The notes under the pieces are model-generated. The model searched no databases. It was not told the DNA's origin and saw nothing but the letters and a program-made list of their open reading frames with translations. The position numbers and the translations under genes were made by a program. From assembly GCA_902362365.1 (NCBI GenBank), contig CABIVQ010000040.1, forward strand, positions 1 through 31,644: a stretch of DNA of 31,644 nucleotides, read 5' to 3'. Source of the stretch: Clostridiaceae bacterium. GTDB taxonomy: Bacteria > Bacillota > Clostridia > Peptostreptococcales > Peptostreptococcaceae. Of the stretch, positions 8,317 to 15,905 are shown piece after piece (position 1 is the first letter of the stretch; each line of letters starts with the position of its first letter).

Positions 8317-8360
8317 ACTTTTCCTCCCTAATTATATGATATATCTTTTTAATCTCCCTA

Positions 8361-8396
8361 ATTATACCATATTTATTTTTTATTTTACAGTAAAAT
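8361..8396 (-). promoter_or_regulatory. Promoter of the xdhBCA operon with overlapping palindrome
   Basis: On the minus strand a TATAAT (8361-8366) lies 17 bp from a weak -35 TGTAAA (8384-8389). A perfect palindrome ATTTTAC-A-GTAAAAT (8382-8396) covers the -35, so a repressor bound there would block RNA polymerase. The start codon is about 45 bp downstream of the -10. Confidence 0.5.
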
Positions 8397-8404
8397 TCGT
8401 ATTA
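8392..8404 (-). promoter_or_regulatory. PurBox-like element upstream of xdhBCA
   Basis: The minus strand reads TAATACGAATTTT. It agrees with the Bacillus PurR box AWWWCCGAACWWT at 10 of 13 positions and shares 11 of 13 bases with the element at 11392-11404 upstream of the permease. The function is inferred. Confidence 0.35.
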
Positions 8405-8455
8405 ATCATTATATTTTTTATTTATTATTTGTATATGTACGTGTTTGTATTTTTA

Positions 8456-8503
8456 AATATTAAGGGTATATCTTGTATTAACACAAGATATACCCTTAAT
8501 ATT
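8456..8503 (-). terminator. Strong hairpin terminator after the antiporter gene
   Basis: A perfect 21-bp stem (8456-8476 with 8483-8503) with a 6-base loop, starting two bases after the antiporter stop codon. The T run on the minus strand is weak, but the AT-rich stem end may serve. It separates the antiporter gene from xdhBCA. Confidence 0.75.
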
Positions 8504-8504
8504 T

Positions 8505-9764
8505 TTATACTTCTTCTTTTTCTTTAAGATCTTCTGGCTCTAGTAGACCCAATTTTTTAGCTACAAACTTTGTGCTACTACCTTGAACTATTAAAGTTAA
8601 TAATATTGTCATAAATACTACTGAAGAGATAATTTCATGCCCAGGAACCTTCATTGCAGTAATAATACCACATAAAGCTGCTGGTATTACACCGGTCTCT
8701 CTTACCCACATCATAAAAAGTATTTCTCTTTTATTCCATTTTGCTTTTCTATCAAATATAGTGCATACAAAAACAGCTATTGGTCTAGCTATAAATACTA
8801 ATCCTAGAACACATATTATAGATGGTACTAAGTATTTCCCTAATATACTTAAATCTACTTGTGTTCCAAGAATAATAAATATAGACATTCTACAAATAGT
8901 ACCTAAAGTTTCTACAACATGACAATCTGCATCATAACACTTTTGATTTAACCATAGTTTAAAGTTCTTTTTATTACCAGTAATTATTCCACCAATAAAA
9001 CAAGACATATAACCACTACCACCAAGCTTAGTAGATAGTTCATATGCTATTATTACTGATAAAATAGATACTATAGGAGTATAATCCTTAAATATTCCAT
9101 AAGGCTTATCGTTTACTAAAGCCAACAATAAAAGGCCTGTAATTACACCAACTAAAACACCTACGACTACCATAACCATTAATTCATATATATTTGCTTG
9201 TAATGAAAATTCACCTGATAAAATAATAGCTAAAACAGCAGATGTTAAAATGGCTCCTGTCGCATCATTGAATGCAGATTCACTTATTACAGTTTGTTTT
9301 ACCTTTTTATCTATTTTTATGCTATTAAAAATAGGAACTAAAGTTGCTGGATCTGTCGATGCTATAATAGAACCAATAAGTAAGGCTGTCATTGCACTAG
9401 TATTAAATGTTAATCCTATAATTTTTTGCATAACAAAAGCAGAAATCAAAACACCTAAACTAGACAATAAAAATACTGATATTCTTACATTCTTTAAAAC
9501 TTTTAAACTTATTTCTTTTCCACCTAAATATAAAATAAAGGCTGATCCAAATGTAAGTATTAGCTGATTTTCAACTTGATACTGACTTATATCAATAAAT
9601 TTAAAAACTGATGGCCCAATGAATATTCCTGCAAGTAAAAATAATACTACATCTGGTACTCTTATCATTTCACTTATTTTGCTACAAATAATACCAGTCA
9701 TAGCAACTACTGCAAAAATAATTAATAAGTTGTTACAAGCTATAGCATGTATTGACGATTCCAT
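8505..9764 (-). CDS. Cation:proton antiporter (CPA1/NhaP-like)
   Basis: A 419-residue integral membrane protein with about 11-12 hydrophobic segments. It shows the monovalent cation:proton antiporter hallmarks STDPATL at about 136-142 and SESAFNDATGAI at 161-172, where Asn166-Asp167 is the ion-binding pair of electroneutral CPA1 exchangers (family consensus ESLFND). The short C-terminal tail (EPEDLKEKEEV) is cytoplasmic and has no RCK or TrkA-C domain. It probably exchanges Na(+) or K(+) for H(+). The start is supported by AAAGGAGATG. It sits between the purine permease and the xdh operon on the same strand. It may handle the ion or proton load of purine uptake and oxidation, which is an inference from position. 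Confidence 0.85.
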   Translation of the reverse strand: MESSIHAIACNNLLIIFAVVAMTGIICSKISEMIRVPDVVLFLLAGIFIGPSVFKFIDISQYQVENQLILTFGSAFILYLGGKEISLKVLKNVRISVFLLSSLGVLISAFVMQKIIGLTFNTSAMTALLIGSIIASTDPATLVPIFNSIKIDKKVKQTVISESAFNDATGAILTSAVLAIILSGEFSLQANIYELMVMVVVGVLVGVITGLLLLALVNDKPYGIFKDYTPIVSILSVIIAYELSTKLGGSGYMSCFIGGIITGNKKNFKLWLNQKCYDADCHVVETLGTICRMSIFIILGTQVDLSILGKYLVPSIICVLGLVFIARPIAVFVCTIFDRKAKWNKREILFMMWVRETGVIPAALCGIITAMKVPGHEIISSVVFMTILLTLIVQGSSTKFVAKKLGLLEPEDLKEKEEV

Positions 9765-9865
9765 AATAGCATCTCCTTTAAATATATTTTCTAATTATTA
9801 TATTAAATAGTTTTATTTTTGATATCTTCTTTAACTCAAATTTAACATATCTAATAATTTGCAAA

Positions 9866-9919
9866 TAAAAAAACTGAATTTATATACAAGAATTTTTTAT
9901 TCTCATATTTAAACTCAGT
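9866..9919 (-). terminator. Terminator of the purine permease gene
   Basis: A long imperfect stem (9873-9919), with ACTGA at one end pairing TCAGT at the other and an inner AGAAT/ATTCT pairing. On the minus strand it is followed by seven T (9866-9872). It lies about 20 bp past the stop codon. Confidence 0.7.
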
Positions 9920-9936
9920 CTTATATTATTATGTAA

Positions 9937-11262
9937 TTAACTTGCTTTTACAGTATTTTCAATTACATTTTCCTCTTTATCTTTTGGTAATATTAAGTTT
10001 AAAATTGTCGCTATAACAAAAGTCATTATTATTCCATTTTGTGCGAATATATTAGAAACCCAAGTTGGCATTTGGTCTAAAACTTCAGGTACATTACCTA
10101 TGCCAACACCTAAACCTATAGCTAGTGCTATTATAAGTCCATTTCTTCCATCTATCTTTTCTCTAGTAAGTGATTGTAATCCACTAACTAAAATCATAGC
10201 AAACATTATTACTGCTGCCCCACCTAATACAGACTGTGGCATAACAGAGAATATTGCACTTAATTTGGGACAGAATCCACATAATATTAAGAATACTGCA
10301 CCAGTCATTATAACAAACTTATTTACAACTTTAGTAACAGCAACTAGTCCTACATTTTGACTAAAAGAAGTATTTGGTAATATACCAAATACAGAACCTA
10401 TAATGCTAGCTACTCCATCTGCAACTACTCCACCTGATAACTCACTATCTGTCGCCTCTCTATCAAGACCTCCATTTGCTATTGCTGAAATATCTCCTAT
10501 TGTTTCAACTGTTGTCGCTATAAACATAATTGTCATTGCTATTATTGCTTCTATATTAAACTCTAAACTTACAGCGAAAGGTTTTGGTAAGCTTACCCAT
10601 GCTGCATCCTTAACTTGAGTAAAGTCAACCATTCCTAATGTTATAGATAATATGTATCCTATTATAATTCCTAATAAAACTGATGATTCACCTAAAAATC
10701 CTTTAAATTGTTTAAATATTAATATAGATATTATTACTGTTGTTCCTACTAATAAATGTTGCCAACTACCAAAATCACTTACTCCAGCTCCACCTCCGAA
10801 ATATTTAATACCTACTGGTAAAAGTGATAACCCTATAGATACAACTACTAAACTTGTAACAATTGGTGGAAATAATTTCTTAAGCGGCTTTATAAAAAAT
10901 CCTAAAAATATTTCTATTATTGAACCTACTAATGCAGCACCAAGTATTGCACCATAACCATATTGAGTACCTATTGCCTTTGCTGTTCCAATAAAACCTG
11001 AACTTGTACCCATTACTATAGGTAGTCCTGCCCCAACTTTAAATACTGGATATAATTGAATTAATGTTGCTACACCTGCTATAAACATAGAATTTTGTAT
11101 TAACATTGTTTTGGTTTCTATAGGCATTTGTAGCATTCCACTAATTATTATTAATGGTGATATATTACCTAAAAACATGGCTAATACATGTTGTATTCCA
11201 AGAGGAATTGCTTTATTTAATGCAACTCTTCCTTCTAATTCATAAACTGATCCTTGCTTCAT
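9937..11262 (-). CDS. pbuX: NCS2 nucleobase permease, xanthine/urate type
   Basis: A 441-residue polytopic membrane protein of the nucleobase-cation symporter 2 family. Key substrate residues are visible: Glu253 in TVETIGDISAI (segment 8) and Gln302 in FSQNVGLVAVT (segment 10). Gln in the QN-x-G motif is typical of xanthine and urate carriers. Uracil carriers usually have Glu there. It should import xanthine or a related purine by proton or sodium symport. The ATG is preceded by AGGGGGA. The gene heads the same-strand block leading to the antiporter and the xanthine dehydrogenase-type operon, which fits uptake followed by oxidation. No purine riboswitch is seen in its leader. A PurBox-like site lies about 130 bp upstream. 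The exact substrate is not proven. Confidence 0.85.
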   Translation of the reverse strand: MKQGSVYELEGRVALNKAIPLGIQHVLAMFLGNISPLIIISGMLQMPIETKTMLIQNSMFIAGVATLIQLYPVFKVGAGLPIVMGTSSGFIGTAKAIGTQYGYGAILGAALVGSIIEIFLGFFIKPLKKLFPPIVTSLVVVSIGLSLLPVGIKYFGGGAGVSDFGSWQHLLVGTTVIISILIFKQFKGFLGESSVLLGIIIGYILSITLGMVDFTQVKDAAWVSLPKPFAVSLEFNIEAIIAMTIMFIATTVETIGDISAIANGGLDREATDSELSGGVVADGVASIIGSVFGILPNTSFSQNVGLVAVTKVVNKFVIMTGAVFLILCGFCPKLSAIFSVMPQSVLGGAAVIMFAMILVSGLQSLTREKIDGRNGLIIALAIGLGVGIGNVPEVLDQMPTWVSNIFAQNGIIMTFVIATILNLILPKDKEENVIENTVKAS

Positions 11263-11391
11263 TTTACGTCCCCCTACATATTTCCTAATTTACATTAATA
11301 TTTTTAAATTTACATTTTTTACATTTTTATATTAACATATCAGAAAATCTTTTTCTATATTTTTCCGTATTTTTTTCATTTTTTCATAAAA

Positions 11392-11404
11392 ATAATTCGT
11401 ATTT
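11392..11404 (-). promoter_or_regulatory. PurBox-like element upstream of the purine permease
   Basis: The minus strand reads AAATACGAATTAT, 11 of 13 positions of the Bacillus PurR box AWWWCCGAACWWT, and nearly the same as the element at 8392-8404. The leader 11263-11391 otherwise holds AT-rich sequence with three TTTACAT copies (11289, 11309, 11318). Confidence 0.35.
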
Positions 11405-11452
11405 ATTCATATCTTAAATCACTTTATGTTTGTTTAGTTCAATATAAGTATA

Positions 11453-11486
11453 AAATATAGGTGCCTCATTAGATACACCTATATTT
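11453..11486 (-). terminator. Terminator of the small-protein operon
   Basis: A perfect 11-bp stem (11453-11463 with 11476-11486) with a 12-base loop. It starts 9 bp past the stop of the 55-residue gene on the minus strand, which supports that gene as real. Confidence 0.75.
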
Positions 11487-11494
11487 TTAACCAC

Positions 11495-11662
11495 TTAATG
11501 TCTATCGGCTTTTATTCTTTCTTCCATTTCTTCTTTTGTTTCTTCTTGGATATTTGCATTTATTACAATATCATTGATAGAGGAACTAGCACGAAGTACA
11601 TCTTTGGTATACTCAAGTGCATTACTATAATGTCCATTACTAAATCTGTTATCATTACTCAT
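11495..11662 (-). CDS. Small hydrophilic protein, 55 residues, unknown function
   Basis: An ATG (11660-11662) preceded by AGAGGAGTG opens a 55-codon frame ending in TAA. The product starts MSNDNRFSNGHYSNALEYTK and ends ETKEEMEERIKADRH. It is soluble and acidic to neutral, with Asn-rich ends and an amphipathic helix in the middle (LEYTKDVLRASSSINDIVI) and no cysteine, signal peptide or membrane segment. It lies 28 bp after the 58-residue gene and directly before a hairpin terminator, so the two form an operon. I recognise no family. Support comes from the ribosome binding site, spacing and terminator, not homology. Confidence 0.7.
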   Translation of the reverse strand: MSNDNRFSNGHYSNALEYTKDVLRASSSINDIVINANIQEETKEEMEERIKADRH

Positions 11663-11690
11663 GTGTATCACTCCTCTACATAATTTTTAT

Positions 11691-11867
11691 CTAACAAGGA
11701 GGAAAGCGTCTTTTTCTTGCTAACCTATCTCCTAAAACTTCTGCAACCTTTTTATTAGTTGAGACTTCCTTTGCTATTTCCATTTTAGTATCATTTTCTT
11801 TTAGAAGCTTTTTTATCACTTCATTGTTATCTAATTCTTCTCTTTGATTATCTTTTTTGTTGTACAT
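11691..11867 (-). CDS. Small basic protein, 58 residues, unknown function
   Basis: An ATG (11865-11867) preceded by AAGGAAG opens a 58-codon frame ending in TAG. The product is highly charged: MYNKKDNQREELDNNEVIKK at the start, a central helix-forming stretch, and a basic, Pro-Cys-ended tail (GDRLARKRRFPPC). The basic C terminus could bind nucleic acid or a membrane surface, which is speculation. It is the first gene of a two-gene operon with the 55-residue protein. Upstream lie AT-rich sequence with two copies of ACTATAA on the plus strand and the terminator of the next operon. No known family is recognised. Confidence 0.7.
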   Translation of the reverse strand: MYNKKDNQREELDNNEVIKKLLKENDTKMEIAKEVSTNKKVAEVLGDRLARKRRFPPC

Positions 11868-12033
11868 TAATATCTTCCTTTCATAATATTTGCTTATAAC
11901 TATAAATTGTCCATATTATTTTCTTTTACAACTATAAGTTTTTTCTATTTTTTATAAATTATTTTTAATAATCCTATTATTTATTGTTATATATTTTTAA
12001 TTTTTTTAATCATAAAAATATAATTTTGTATAA

Positions 12034-12079
12034 AAAATAAAACAAGGTAAATAATATATTATTTACCTTGTTTTATTTT
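12034..12079. terminator. Perfect 46-base palindromic terminator
   Basis: The sequence is fully self-complementary across 46 bases, giving a stem of up to about 21 bp with A and T runs at its ends, so it can stop transcription on both strands. It ends 4 bp from the stop codon of the ABC permease gene. Confidence 0.85.
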
Positions 12080-12082
12080 AAT

Positions 12083-13678
12083 TTAAAGTTTTCTAAAGAT
12101 TTCTATACCCTTAGTTTTTATTAAATTCCATAATATTAAAGTAATTACTAATGTTATAATAACTGCTATACTTAAGAATATGTTTAAATTTAGTATACTA
12201 AATTTAAAATATATAAATGCATAAGCAGCAATATATAAAGCAGAAATTAGCATTACTGCAATCATAGAAAAGCTTCTTTTTACTACTGCTACTTCATTCT
12301 TCCAATCAAAATTAGGGTATAATAGATTTAAAAATAGTCCTAATATTGCCACTAATAATTCCACTGAGATTATTACTAAACTTCCTATAAGTATAAAATT
12401 AAAGTCAAATTTCATTCTTAAACTTATTAAAATAAAGCAAATTATACTTATAGGTATTGTGATAAGTAAATTTAAACCTATTTTACCTTTAAATATATCT
12501 ATTTCTTTTATAGGCAATGATTTTATTATCCATAAATTTTTCCCTTCTATAGATATCGAACAATAAGTAGTGCAACTTGTTACTATACAGAATAATATAA
12601 TACCTAACAATTGAATTTTTATAAAAGTAAAATCTAGATTCAATTGAAGTAAATCTGATACCTTATCTGCTCCAAGTATCACTAAACTTATAGAAAATAT
12701 ACTTAGTAAAACCATTCCCATAGATGAATTTAGTACGTATATATAAGAAGAAAAATATCTCTTAATCTCTTTTTGTAGTAAAGCTTCAATTATATTATAA
12801 GTTTTTAATTCTGTAGCTTCGTATTTTTTAATCTTATAACTTTCATTCATTCTAGAATTTATAAGTTTAAATTGTTTTGAAAATAAATTTACAAATATTA
12901 GAAATAACCCTAATGATAATCCAATAAATTTAATAACTGATAAAAAACTATTATTTGTTAAACCATCTATATAGTAATAAGATAAAAAGTATACTTTCTT
13001 TACAGCTTCATTTATTGAAGTACTATTTACCAATATTGATTTTCCTATCTCCTCCATTTGAGTAACAAGTAACATATACGCTACAAGTAATATTATACTT
13101 CCTATAATTAATATTGCATTCTTATATTTAATCTTTGATGATATATTTCCTAAAAAGAATGAAATAATTGATGATATTATCATAGGAATTAATGGTGTAC
13201 ATAAGAACATTAATATTAAATTGACATAGAAAAATATACTTACATTAACTTTCATTGAGTACACTATTGCTGGGATTAATATAATTGGTGCTGTAAATAA
13301 GTAATTAGATATTAACAACATAAATATTTTACTTATTAATATTGTTGATTCCTTTAACGGAAGACTTATTAACATTTCAAAATCCTTAGCTTCAAATAGA
13401 TATGACGAGGATTTATATAATGTAGTAAATAAGCTAAATAATACAGTTCCTACAAAACCTATTAGAAGTAATAAATCCATTTGATTATATAGAATTAATA
13501 AATCACTTACATCTAAGCATAATTTAAAAATAGCATATATCAAGTACCCTATAAGAACTATAGAACCAACTATAATTGCTAGTATCTTATTTCTTTCTTT
13601 CGAGTTTAAATTTTTTATTTTATTTAAACCAAATTCGTTTATTATATTAGTATTTATTAATAATCCTAAATTAATCAT
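12083..13678 (-). CDS. ABC-2-type exporter, membrane permease subunit
   Basis: A 531-residue membrane protein with about 12 hydrophobic segments in two sets, separated by a polar region around residues 275-310. It resembles the large putative ABC exporter permeases of Firmicutes, which pair with a single ATPase and whose substrates are mostly unknown. I chose ATG at 13678, ten bases after GGAG. A TTG six bases further upstream (13684) is possible but too close to that site. The gene overlaps the end of the ATPase gene by 8 bp, so the two are translationally coupled. The exporter is probably plasma-membrane located. The substrate (peptide, lipid or antimicrobial) cannot be read from the sequence. 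Confidence 0.8.
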   Translation of the reverse strand: MINLGLLINTNIINEFGLNKIKNLNSKERNKILAIIVGSIVLIGYLIYAIFKLCLDVSDLLILYNQMDLLLLIGFVGTVLFSLFTTLYKSSSYLFEAKDFEMLISLPLKESTILISKIFMLLISNYLFTAPIILIPAIVYSMKVNVSIFFYVNLILMFLCTPLIPMIISSIISFFLGNISSKIKYKNAILIIGSIILLVAYMLLVTQMEEIGKSILVNSTSINEAVKKVYFLSYYYIDGLTNNSFLSVIKFIGLSLGLFLIFVNLFSKQFKLINSRMNESYKIKKYEATELKTYNIIEALLQKEIKRYFSSYIYVLNSSMGMVLLSIFSISLVILGADKVSDLLQLNLDFTFIKIQLLGIILFCIVTSCTTYCSISIEGKNLWIIKSLPIKEIDIFKGKIGLNLLITIPISIICFILISLRMKFDFNFILIGSLVIISVELLVAILGLFLNLLYPNFDWKNEVAVVKRSFSMIAVMLISALYIAAYAFIYFKFSILNLNIFLSIAVIITLVITLILWNLIKTKGIEIFRKL

Positions 13679-14384
13679 TTTCAATCAACTCCATAAATAG
13701 ACTTTCAAGACTTTTATTACCTTTTACATCATCAGTATTTCCTGTAGTTATAAGTTTTCCATCTTTTATTATTGCTACCTTATTACAAATTTTTTCTGCT
13801 ACATCAAGTACATGAGTTGAAAAGAATATAGCTCCACCTTTTGAACAAAACTCATTCATAATTTCCTTTAAGGTAAATGCAGCCTTTGGATCAAGACCTA
13901 CAAATGGTTCATCTAAAATTAAAATTTTAGGACTATGAATTAGTGCAGATATTATAGCTAATTTTTGCTTCATTCCATGAGAATAAGAACTTATCATATC
14001 TCCTAAGCTATCCTTTATTTCAAATCTATCTGCATAGTAATGTATTAAATCTTCTCTTTCTTTTTTATCAACATTAAAAATATTTGCTATAAAATTAAGA
14101 TACTGTATCGCAGTTAAAGAATCATATAAATCTGGATTGTCAGGAATATAAGCCATCTCTTTTTTACACTCTATAGGATTTCTCTTAATACTTTTAGAAT
14201 TAACTAAAATCTCACCTTCTTCAAAATCATGGATTCCTACTATACACTTTATAGTCGTAGTTTTACCAGCACCATTGTGACCAATAAATCCAAATATATC
14301 TCCTTTTTTAATTTCAAAACTTATATTATCAATTGCCTTGCCACTATTTTTATAAGACTTTGAAAGATTTTTTATACTTAACAT
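13671..14384 (-). CDS. ABC transporter ATP-binding protein
   Basis: A 237-residue ATPase that powers the adjacent permease. It has Walker A GHNGAGKT (35-42), the signature YSHGMKQK (134-141; usual LSGGQ replaced by YSHGM, common in ABC-2 exporters), Walker B ILILDEP (154-160) and the switch His191 in STHVLD. I start it at the ATG at 14382-14384, directly preceded by GGAGGGTAAT. A longer open frame to 14453 would need its N-terminal residues to be encoded across the promoter palindrome and has no ribosome site. It is the first gene of the operon. A palindromic candidate operator lies in its promoter. Confidence 0.9.
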   Translation of the reverse strand: MLSIKNLSKSYKNSGKAIDNISFEIKKGDIFGFIGHNGAGKTTTIKCIVGIHDFEEGEILVNSKSIKRNPIECKKEMAYIPDNPDLYDSLTAIQYLNFIANIFNVDKKEREDLIHYYADRFEIKDSLGDMISSYSHGMKQKLAIISALIHSPKILILDEPFVGLDPKAAFTLKEIMNEFCSKGGAIFFSTHVLDVAEKICNKVAIIKDGKLITTGNTDDVKGNKSLESLFMELIEND

Positions 14385-14413
14385 ATTACCCTCCAGTATT
14401 ATATATTTTATAT

Positions 14414-14444
14414 TTGTTATATATAATATATAACAATCAGGCAA
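14414..14444 (-). promoter_or_regulatory. Promoter and palindromic operator of the ABC exporter operon
   Basis: A perfect palindrome with 10-bp arms TTGTTATATA and TATATAACAA (14414-14423, 14427-14436) and a 3-base centre lies across a predicted promoter: -35 TTGCCT (14439-14444), 17-bp spacer, -10 TATAAC (14416-14421), all on the minus strand. A repressor at this site would block the promoter. No regulator gene lies nearby. Confidence 0.5.
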
Positions 14445-14565
14445 TAAGTTCAATATATTTTTGAAAATAATAAATTACGAAATTGTATATTATTAATTTC
14501 ATTTATATTCTATTATTTTCTCTCTTCAAAATTTAAATATTAAATAAGGGACTTTTTAAAATGGT

Positions 14566-14668
14566 TTTTGAATCAAAATCAAAGAGCTTGATAAAATAAT
14601 TATATTACACTTACACCATTTTTACAGCTGCATATAATAGAATTATTTATCAAGCCCATTATTCAAAA
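14566..14668. repeat. Long imperfect inverted repeat between ldh and the ABC operon
   Basis: An outer pair TTTTGAAT/ATTCAAAA (14566-14573, 14661-14668) and an inner, nearly perfect pair of about 20 bp beginning GCTTGATAAA (14586 onwards, paired with the sequence ending at 14655) enclose a loop of about 27 bases. The 3' ends of the structure lie within 16 bp of the ldh stop codon. It may be the ldh terminator, but it has no adjacent T run. A relic of a small mobile repeat is also possible. Confidence 0.45.
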
Positions 14669-14683
14669 CTATCTATAAGTCTC

Positions 14684-15631
14684 TTAATTTAAATCTAATT
14701 TTTCTATGTTTTCTTTCATTATTTTTATCGAATCATCTAGTTTATTTTTCTCTGTTGTATCTAACGCTAAATGAATAACTTCTCTAACACCATCTTGATT
14801 TACTATACTTGGAATAGCAATATAAACATCTTCATGCCCATACTCACCATTTAAGTATGAAGAGACTGTTAGTATACTATTTTCATTTTCAAGTATTGCT
14901 TTCGTTATTCTAGTCAGTGCCATACCTATACCATAATATGTTGAATTTTTACACTTTATTATTTCATAAGCTATATTTCTAACTTTATCCTCAATTTCTT
15001 CTAACTCATCAAATTTTAACTTACTATCTTTTCTTGATGCAATTTGGTAAATTGGTTGAACTCCACATAATGCATAACTCCATGCAACAAATTGAGAGTC
15101 ACCATGTTCTCCCATAACATATGCATTTATATCTTTAGGATTAACATCTAATTTTTCACCTAAGGTATATCTAAGTCTTGCAGAGTCTAACGTTGTCCCT
15201 GAGCCTATTACCTTAGATTTATCAAATCCTGATAACTTTTGTGCTACATAAGTCATAATATCAACTGGATTAGTAGCTATTAATAATATCCCATCAAATC
15301 CTGATTTTTTTATTTCATCAATAATTGATTTCATAATTTTACTATTCTTGTGAAGTAAGTCTAATCTAGTTTCTCCTTCTGTTTGTATAGCACCTGCTGT
15401 TATACAAATTATATATGCATCCTTACAATCACTATAGTCACCTGCATATATATTCATTTTTCTTGGTGCAAAGCTAAGACCATGATTTAAATCTATTGCT
15501 TCACCTCTAGCACGTTCTTTATTTATATCTATTAAAACTAATTCCTCACATGCACCTTGATTTACCATAGAGTATGCATAGCTCATACCTACCATACCCG
15601 TTCCTACTATAACAACTTTATTTTTCTTCAT
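14684..15631 (-). CDS. ldh: L-lactate dehydrogenase
   Basis: A 315-residue NAD-dependent enzyme that reduces pyruvate to L-lactate in the cytoplasm to recycle NADH in fermentation. The Rossmann motif VIVGTGMVGMSYAY is at residues 7-20, Gln83 in AGAIQTEGETR marks lactate rather than malate dehydrogenase, and Arg89 is in the substrate loop. Asp149 and His176 (GEHGDSQ) form the catalytic pair, and Arg152 binds the substrate carboxylate. I start it at the ATG at 15629-15631, preceded by GGAGGTTGATTTT. A frame five codons longer has no better site. It is a single-gene unit, divergent from the helicase gene. I found no clear Rex operator upstream. A 9-bp hairpin (15655-15678) lies just before the ribosome site. 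Confidence 0.93.
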   Translation of the reverse strand: MKKNKVVIVGTGMVGMSYAYSMVNQGACEELVLIDINKERARGEAIDLNHGLSFAPRKMNIYAGDYSDCKDAYIICITAGAIQTEGETRLDLLHKNSKIMKSIIDEIKKSGFDGILLIATNPVDIMTYVAQKLSGFDKSKVIGSGTTLDSARLRYTLGEKLDVNPKDINAYVMGEHGDSQFVAWSYALCGVQPIYQIASRKDSKLKFDELEEIEDKVRNIAYEIIKCKNSTYYGIGMALTRITKAILENENSILTVSSYLNGEYGHEDVYIAIPSIVNQDGVREVIHLALDTTEKNKLDDSIKIMKENIEKLDLN

Positions 15632-15654
15632 AAAATCAACCTCCAATACTCTTC

Positions 15655-15678
15655 GATTATTTTATTCCCAAAATAATC
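15655..15678. promoter_or_regulatory. Hairpin in the ldh leader
   Basis: Perfect 9-bp arms GATTATTTT and AAAATAATC (15655-15663, 15670-15678) around six bases, 24 bp upstream of the ldh start. It may be an operator or an mRNA structure. It does not match the Rex consensus. Confidence 0.3.
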
Positions 15679-15905
15679 CATATTAAAACTATAATCACTA
15701 TTATTATGTGTCTTATTTATTTTTTGATACTAAGCATATATTAGTTTTACTACATTTTACCTATCATTACAATAACTTCGACTAATTTTTGTCATTTTTC
15801 TAAATATAATACATTAAAATTTTATATTATTAGCTATAATTTTTTTTATATTAAGTGTATAATAAAATGTACTAATCTAGATATTAAAAATAAAAGGAGT
15901 TATAT

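Noticed and set aside
11263..11452. Purine riboswitch in the permease leader
   Set aside because: The conserved loop and junction bases of the purine aptamer are not found on the minus strand.
14385..14453. Longer N terminus for the ABC ATPase
   Set aside because: The extension runs through the promoter and operator palindrome, and GGAGGGTAAT directly precedes the internal ATG at 14382-14384.
15632..15905. Rex operator in the ldh promoter region
   Set aside because: No TTGTTAA-N4-TTAACAA or close variant is present. Only a 9-bp hairpin of different sequence is seen.
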